DNA from: Klebsiella pneumoniae | GTDB lineage: Bacteria; Pseudomonadota; Gammaproteobacteria; Pseudomonadales; Azotimanducaceae | DNA: 34,154 nt | Assembly (NCBI GenBank): GCA_945861675.1 | Contig: CAMAVY010000023.1 | Location: forward strand, 1-34,154 | Reading direction: 5' to 3' | Shown here: positions 31,375 through 34,154 of the stretch, piece by piece | Numbering within the stretch: the stretch's first letter is position 1 | Layout of the letters: every line of letters starts with the position of its first letter | The notes under the pieces: model-generated | Told to the model about the DNA's origin: nothing | Seen by the model: the letters and a program-made list of their open reading frames with translations, nothing else | The model's database searches: none | Program-made: the position numbers and the translations under genes

Positions 31375-32357
31375 TGCATCACCAGTACGGCTGCCCCATT
31401 GATCACTCCGTCACGTACGCGGCGCATTGCGATCGCTGCGTCCTCCAACGGAAACGTTGTCACCTCTGTTCTGATTGGCACTTGTGGCGCCAGCGTGAGG
31501 AATTCCCTGGCATCGCGGCGCGTGAGATTGGCCACTGACTTCAGCTGCCGCTCGCCCCACAGAATGGCGTATGGAAAGCTGGGTATGTCGCTCATGTGGA
31601 TGCCCGCGCAGACGACGGTGCCGCCTTTGCGTACGGCGCGCAGCGCAGCGGGCACCAGCTCTCCAACCGGGGCGAAGATGATGGCAGCATCCAGTTGCAC
31701 GTCGGGCGTGCTGGTCGAAGCACCGGCCCAACGGGCGCCCAACGAGCGCGCAAAGGCGTTCGCGGCGGTGTCACCCGGCCGGCTGAAGGCGTACAGCGCG
31801 CGGCCCTGCCACACGGCCACCTGCGCCACGATGTGCGCCGCAGCACCAAAATCGAATAGGCCCAGGTGTGGCGCGTCGCCCGCCATGCTCAGCGCGCGAT
31901 AGCCGATCAGCCCGGCACACAGCAGCGGTGCGGCCTTTGCATCGGAGTAGGCGTCAGGCAGCGGAAAACAGTAGCGCGCGTCTGCGACTACGTAGTCGGC
32001 ATAGCCACCATCGATGTGATAGCCGGTGAAACGTGCGTCATCGCACAGGTTCTCCTCACCCCACCGGCAGTACGCGCAGTCGTCGCAGCTCCAGCCCAGC
32101 CAGGGCACACCTACGCGCATTCCTTGTGCAAAACCCACCACGCCGGGGCCGACCTGGTGTACGCGCCCCACGATCTCGTGACCCGGTACAACAGGCGAGT
32201 GCAGCAGCGGCAAGTCACCGTCGGCAATGTGCAGATCGGTTCGACACACGCCGCATGCATGCACCTTGATCAGCAGTTGACCGGCACCGGGCGAAGGCAC
32301 GGGCCGCTCGATGAGTTCGGGTGGCGTGCCTGCGGAGCGGATGACGACTGCGCGCAT
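31371..32357 (-). CDS. Zinc-dependent alcohol dehydrogenase family protein (TIGR02822-like)
   Basis: A 328-residue medium-chain dehydrogenase. The catalytic zinc ligands are Cys38 (ACGVCRTDLH) and His60-Glu61 (PGHE), and the structural zinc ligands Cys91, Cys94, Cys97 and Cys105 (CDDCAYCRWGEENLC). The Rossmann entry reads LGLFDFGAAAHIVAQVA instead of GxGxxG, typical of the AdhP-like subfamily labelled TIGR02822. I chose the ATG at 32357: it begins MRAVVIRSAG as the family does and has GGAG 7 nt upstream, while longer in-frame starts add unrelated sequence. It is the first gene of a three-gene minus-strand operon with DUF4404 and the unknown protein. The alcohol or aldehyde substrate is unknown. 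Confidence 0.93.
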   Translation of the reverse strand: MRAVVIRSAGTPPELIERPVPSPGAGQLLIKVHACGVCRTDLHIADGDLPLLHSPVVPGHEIVGRVHQVGPGVVGFAQGMRVGVPWLGWSCDDCAYCRWGEENLCDDARFTGYHIDGGYADYVVADARYCFPLPDAYSDAKAAPLLCAGLIGYRALSMAGDAPHLGLFDFGAAAHIVAQVAVWQGRALYAFSRPGDTAANAFARSLGARWAGASTSTPDVQLDAAIIFAPVGELVPAALRAVRKGGTVVCAGIHMSDIPSFPYAILWGERQLKSVANLTRRDAREFLTLAPQVPIRTEVTTFPLEDAAIAMRRVRDGVINGAAVLVMQ

Positions 32358-32529
32358 GAAAGCTCCGGATTGCGGCGTGACGCGAGTGCAGGGCCGCCTC
32401 AATGTTGGCGAGGACTCAATGTACGAATACACATTGCCACGCATGCGCGCGCAGGCAATGGCGCGCGTCTGATCGAGATCAAGCAACTGCACGATCGCCG
32501 CCTGCGGCGTGGTGGCCAAGACGATGACT

Positions 32530-32571
32530 CGCCTCTACCAGGCGATGGTCCGCCTTTACCAGGCGATGGCT
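32530..32571. repeat. 21-bp tandem repeat, two units, each a small hairpin
   Basis: Units at 32530-32550 and 32551-32571 share CGCCT(C/T)TACCAGGCGATGG. Each contains CGCCT-(C/T)TACC-AGGCG, a 5-bp stem. They lie in the 242-bp gap between the VOC gene and the alcohol dehydrogenase gene, both on the minus strand, 29 bp after the VOC stop. A T tract is missing, so a terminator is doubtful. Confidence 0.85.
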
Positions 32572-32599
32572 CGCGGGGCGAACGGCTGCCGCGTGCGGA

Positions 32600-33229
32600 T
32601 CACACGAGCTCGATCTGTCCGCGCGGTGTGGTGAGTAGCGCGCGCACACCTGGTTGGGTGCCCGCGTCGACGCGAACGCCCGGGATGGCACTGAACCATC
32701 CTGCAAGCCCGTGCGCGGGTGGCAGCGTGATGCAAAGCGCATCGAGTCGGCACTGGTGGCTCAGCGCCTGAGTTGGATGCGTTGAAGCGCCCCAGTCGAT
32801 GAAGAACGGCAGCACTCCAGCGAGCGCTGCATCCTGTGCGAACAACAGCTGCCACTGCAGCAGTTCGCCTGTGGCGGTGCGACGACTCATTGCGCGTGGT
32901 GCACTGGTCTTGAGGCCGAGCGCATTGAGCTCGGCCGCCACACGATCCAGAGCCTGGCTGCGCACTGCCCATGCTCGCAACGCGGGTTGATGCAGCGCGG
33001 CCAACTCGGCTGCCAGACCAATGCCTGACGTTTGTGCCGGATCTGGCGCGATGACTTCCAGATAGCAGGCGCCGCCCAGGCCCAGCAACGCGTTGCGCGT
33101 GCCATTGCCGGGGTGCGCACCACCGGACGTTGCGCGGCAACCTGTGCGTGCTGCCAGCGCATCGACTGTGGCGTCGAGGTCCGGCCCGCCCCACATCAGG
33201 TGATCGATCGTCAGCGGCTGGGTTGGCAT
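32600..33229 (-). CDS. VOC family (glyoxalase-like) protein
   Basis: A 209-residue protein of the vicinal oxygen chelate superfamily, glyoxalase-like type. It starts TIDHLMWGGPDLDATVDALAARTGCRATSGGAHPGNGTRNALLGLGGACYLEVIAPD (about 6-62), the usual opening with the metal-ligand His and the GTRNAL and YLEVIAPD blocks. A second half carries QWQLLF and PFFIDWG. The start at 33229 has GGAG 6 nt upstream. The family covers isomerases, dioxygenases and lactonases, and the substrate is unknown. It is divergent from the nitroreductase gene. Confidence 0.9.
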   Translation of the reverse strand: MPTQPLTIDHLMWGGPDLDATVDALAARTGCRATSGGAHPGNGTRNALLGLGGACYLEVIAPDPAQTSGIGLAAELAALHQPALRAWAVRSQALDRVAAELNALGLKTSAPRAMSRRTATGELLQWQLLFAQDAALAGVLPFFIDWGASTHPTQALSHQCRLDALCITLPPAHGLAGWFSAIPGVRVDAGTQPGVRALLTTPRGQIELV

Positions 33230-33458
33230 AGGTCGCTCCGCGCGCATACAGCGCCCGGCGGGCGCTTGAAGATTGGATTGTGTTGACGCCGACGGTGACA
33301 GGGAACTGCATAGTGACGTCACTGGATGTCGTCCGGTCAGGGTTCAACGTACGCCACACGTCATCAGCGGGGGTCGCCATGCAGCCTGCGGTGGTCTCCG
33401 TGCGCACGGCGGGCAACAATGGCGGTCTACCTCTTTCAGCACATCAGGACGCCTTGCC

Positions 33459-34148
33459 ATGGCCGACCAACCGGGCCTGTTCGAAATCATGTACAGCATG
33501 CGGGCACTGCGCCGCTTCAAGGAAGACCCGGTGTCCGACGAGGTGCTGTTTCAACTGCTGGATTCAGCCATTCGCGCGCCCTCAGGTCAGAACGCTCAGG
33601 ACTGGCGATTCCTGGCCATTCGCGATCGCGGCGTCATGGCCCGGATGCATGAGTGGGCGCAGATTCCCTGGCTGCGCTATTCCGAGCGCTATGTGGCCGA
33701 CCCCTCGTTGCTGGACGATTTGCCGCGGTCACAGCGCCTGTCATTGCGCAGCGTCGAGCATCTGGTACACAACTTTGCAAAGGTGCCTCTGGTGATCCTG
33801 GTCATGGGCCTGAAGGGCCGGCACGGAACACCGGGTGGCAGCACGTTTCCAGCGGTACAGAATCTGCTGTTGACGGCGCGAGCGCTTGGCTTGTCGGGCT
33901 CGGTCTTCAATTTTCCGCTGTCGCGCGAGGACGACCTGCGCGCCATGCTGAAGATTCCTGACAACAACCAGATCTATTGCGTGCTGCCCATCGGCTACCC
34001 CACTGACAATGTGGGCCCGGTGAAACGCAAGCCGGTGCGCGCGGTTGCCTACGTGGAAACCTATGGCAACACCTGGGCCTACGCGGAGCAGCAGCCCGAC
34101 GATGGCAATCAGGGCAAATGGCTCAAGGGGTCGAACAGCTCCAGCTGA
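33459..34148 (+). CDS. Nitroreductase family protein
   Basis: A 229-residue FMN-dependent oxidoreductase of the NfsB/FRase fold. It begins LFEIMYSMRALRRFKEDPVSDEVLFQLLDSAIRAPSGQNAQDWRFLAIRD (about 7-56), the classic N-terminal FMN-binding pattern, and later has GGSTFPAVQNLLLTARALGLSGSVFNF and YCVLPIGYP with RKPV. The family reduces nitro groups, quinones or flavins, or oxidises and dehalogenates substrates. An AGGAC box about 11 nt upstream supports the start at 33459. It ends 6 bp before the window edge. It is divergent from the VOC gene. Confidence 0.93.
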   Translation: MADQPGLFEIMYSMRALRRFKEDPVSDEVLFQLLDSAIRAPSGQNAQDWRFLAIRDRGVMARMHEWAQIPWLRYSERYVADPSLLDDLPRSQRLSLRSVEHLVHNFAKVPLVILVMGLKGRHGTPGGSTFPAVQNLLLTARALGLSGSVFNFPLSREDDLRAMLKIPDNNQIYCVLPIGYPTDNVGPVKRKPVRAVAYVETYGNTWAYAEQQPDDGNQGKWLKGSNSSS

Positions 34149-34154
34149 GGCGAA

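Overview
The window is about 34 kb of high-GC bacterial chromosome with roughly 30 genes. I see no tRNA, rRNA, insertion sequence, prophage or CRISPR array. The gene families (SulP, UspA, DUF2461, DUF4404, TopB-type topoisomerase III, and many acyl-CoA and oxidoreductase enzymes), the GC-rich codon use and the Shine-Dalgarno sites suggest a heterotrophic gammaproteobacterium, possibly near the Nevskiales, Steroidobacterales or Immundisolibacterales. That placement is an inference; no marker gene here fixes it.

Region 1 (1-7.6 kb, all minus strand) is a run of seven genes with gaps of 14-118 bp. In transcription order they are: a ferritin-like di-iron protein with complete metal ligands (6527-7609); a paralogue that has lost nearly all of them (5329-6429); two tandem SCP2-like lipid-binding paralogues (4780-5214 and 4325-4723); a PH-like/rhomboid membrane protein lacking the protease catalytic residues (2466-4310); an Old Yellow Enzyme-type flavoprotein (1229-2347); and an exported HExxH metallopeptidase broken by a frameshift in a homopolymer (137-1153). 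The doubled ferritin-like and doubled SCP2-like genes are the best candidate here for an undescribed system. I suggest a heteromeric di-iron oxygenase acting on a hydrophobic substrate.

Region 2 (7.8-22 kb) is an accessory catabolic region: a GIY-YIG-like protein, acyl-CoA dehydrogenase, DsbA/2-hydroxychromene-2-carboxylate isomerase-type protein, a decayed alpha/beta hydrolase, arylsulfatase, APH-family kinase, class II aldolase, SulP transporter, DUF2461 protein, Ldh-family dehydrogenase, carboxymuconolactone decarboxylase-like protein, NTF2-like protein, CaiB/BaiF CoA transferase and a PHP phosphatase. The mixture is typical of bacteria that degrade cyclic or aromatic organic compounds. 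Sulfatase next to a SulP anion transporter would fit sulfate-ester use.

Region 3 (22.2-34.1 kb) holds an MFS transporter, topoisomerase III with C-terminal repeats, a dienelactone hydrolase-like protein, a cluster of three broken genes (SGNH hydrolase, ECF42-type sigma factor remnant, transglutaminase-like protein) around an orphan Cys/His-rich membrane protein, UspA, an operon of zinc alcohol dehydrogenase, DUF4404 and an unknown protein, a VOC protein and a nitroreductase at the right edge.

Two patterns run across the window. One is at least nine short tandem duplications (12-24 bp units) in coding and non-coding DNA. The other is five interrupted or truncated genes, several with apparent internal deletions. 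Either replication slippage is common in this genome or the assembly carries indel errors; raw reads would decide.
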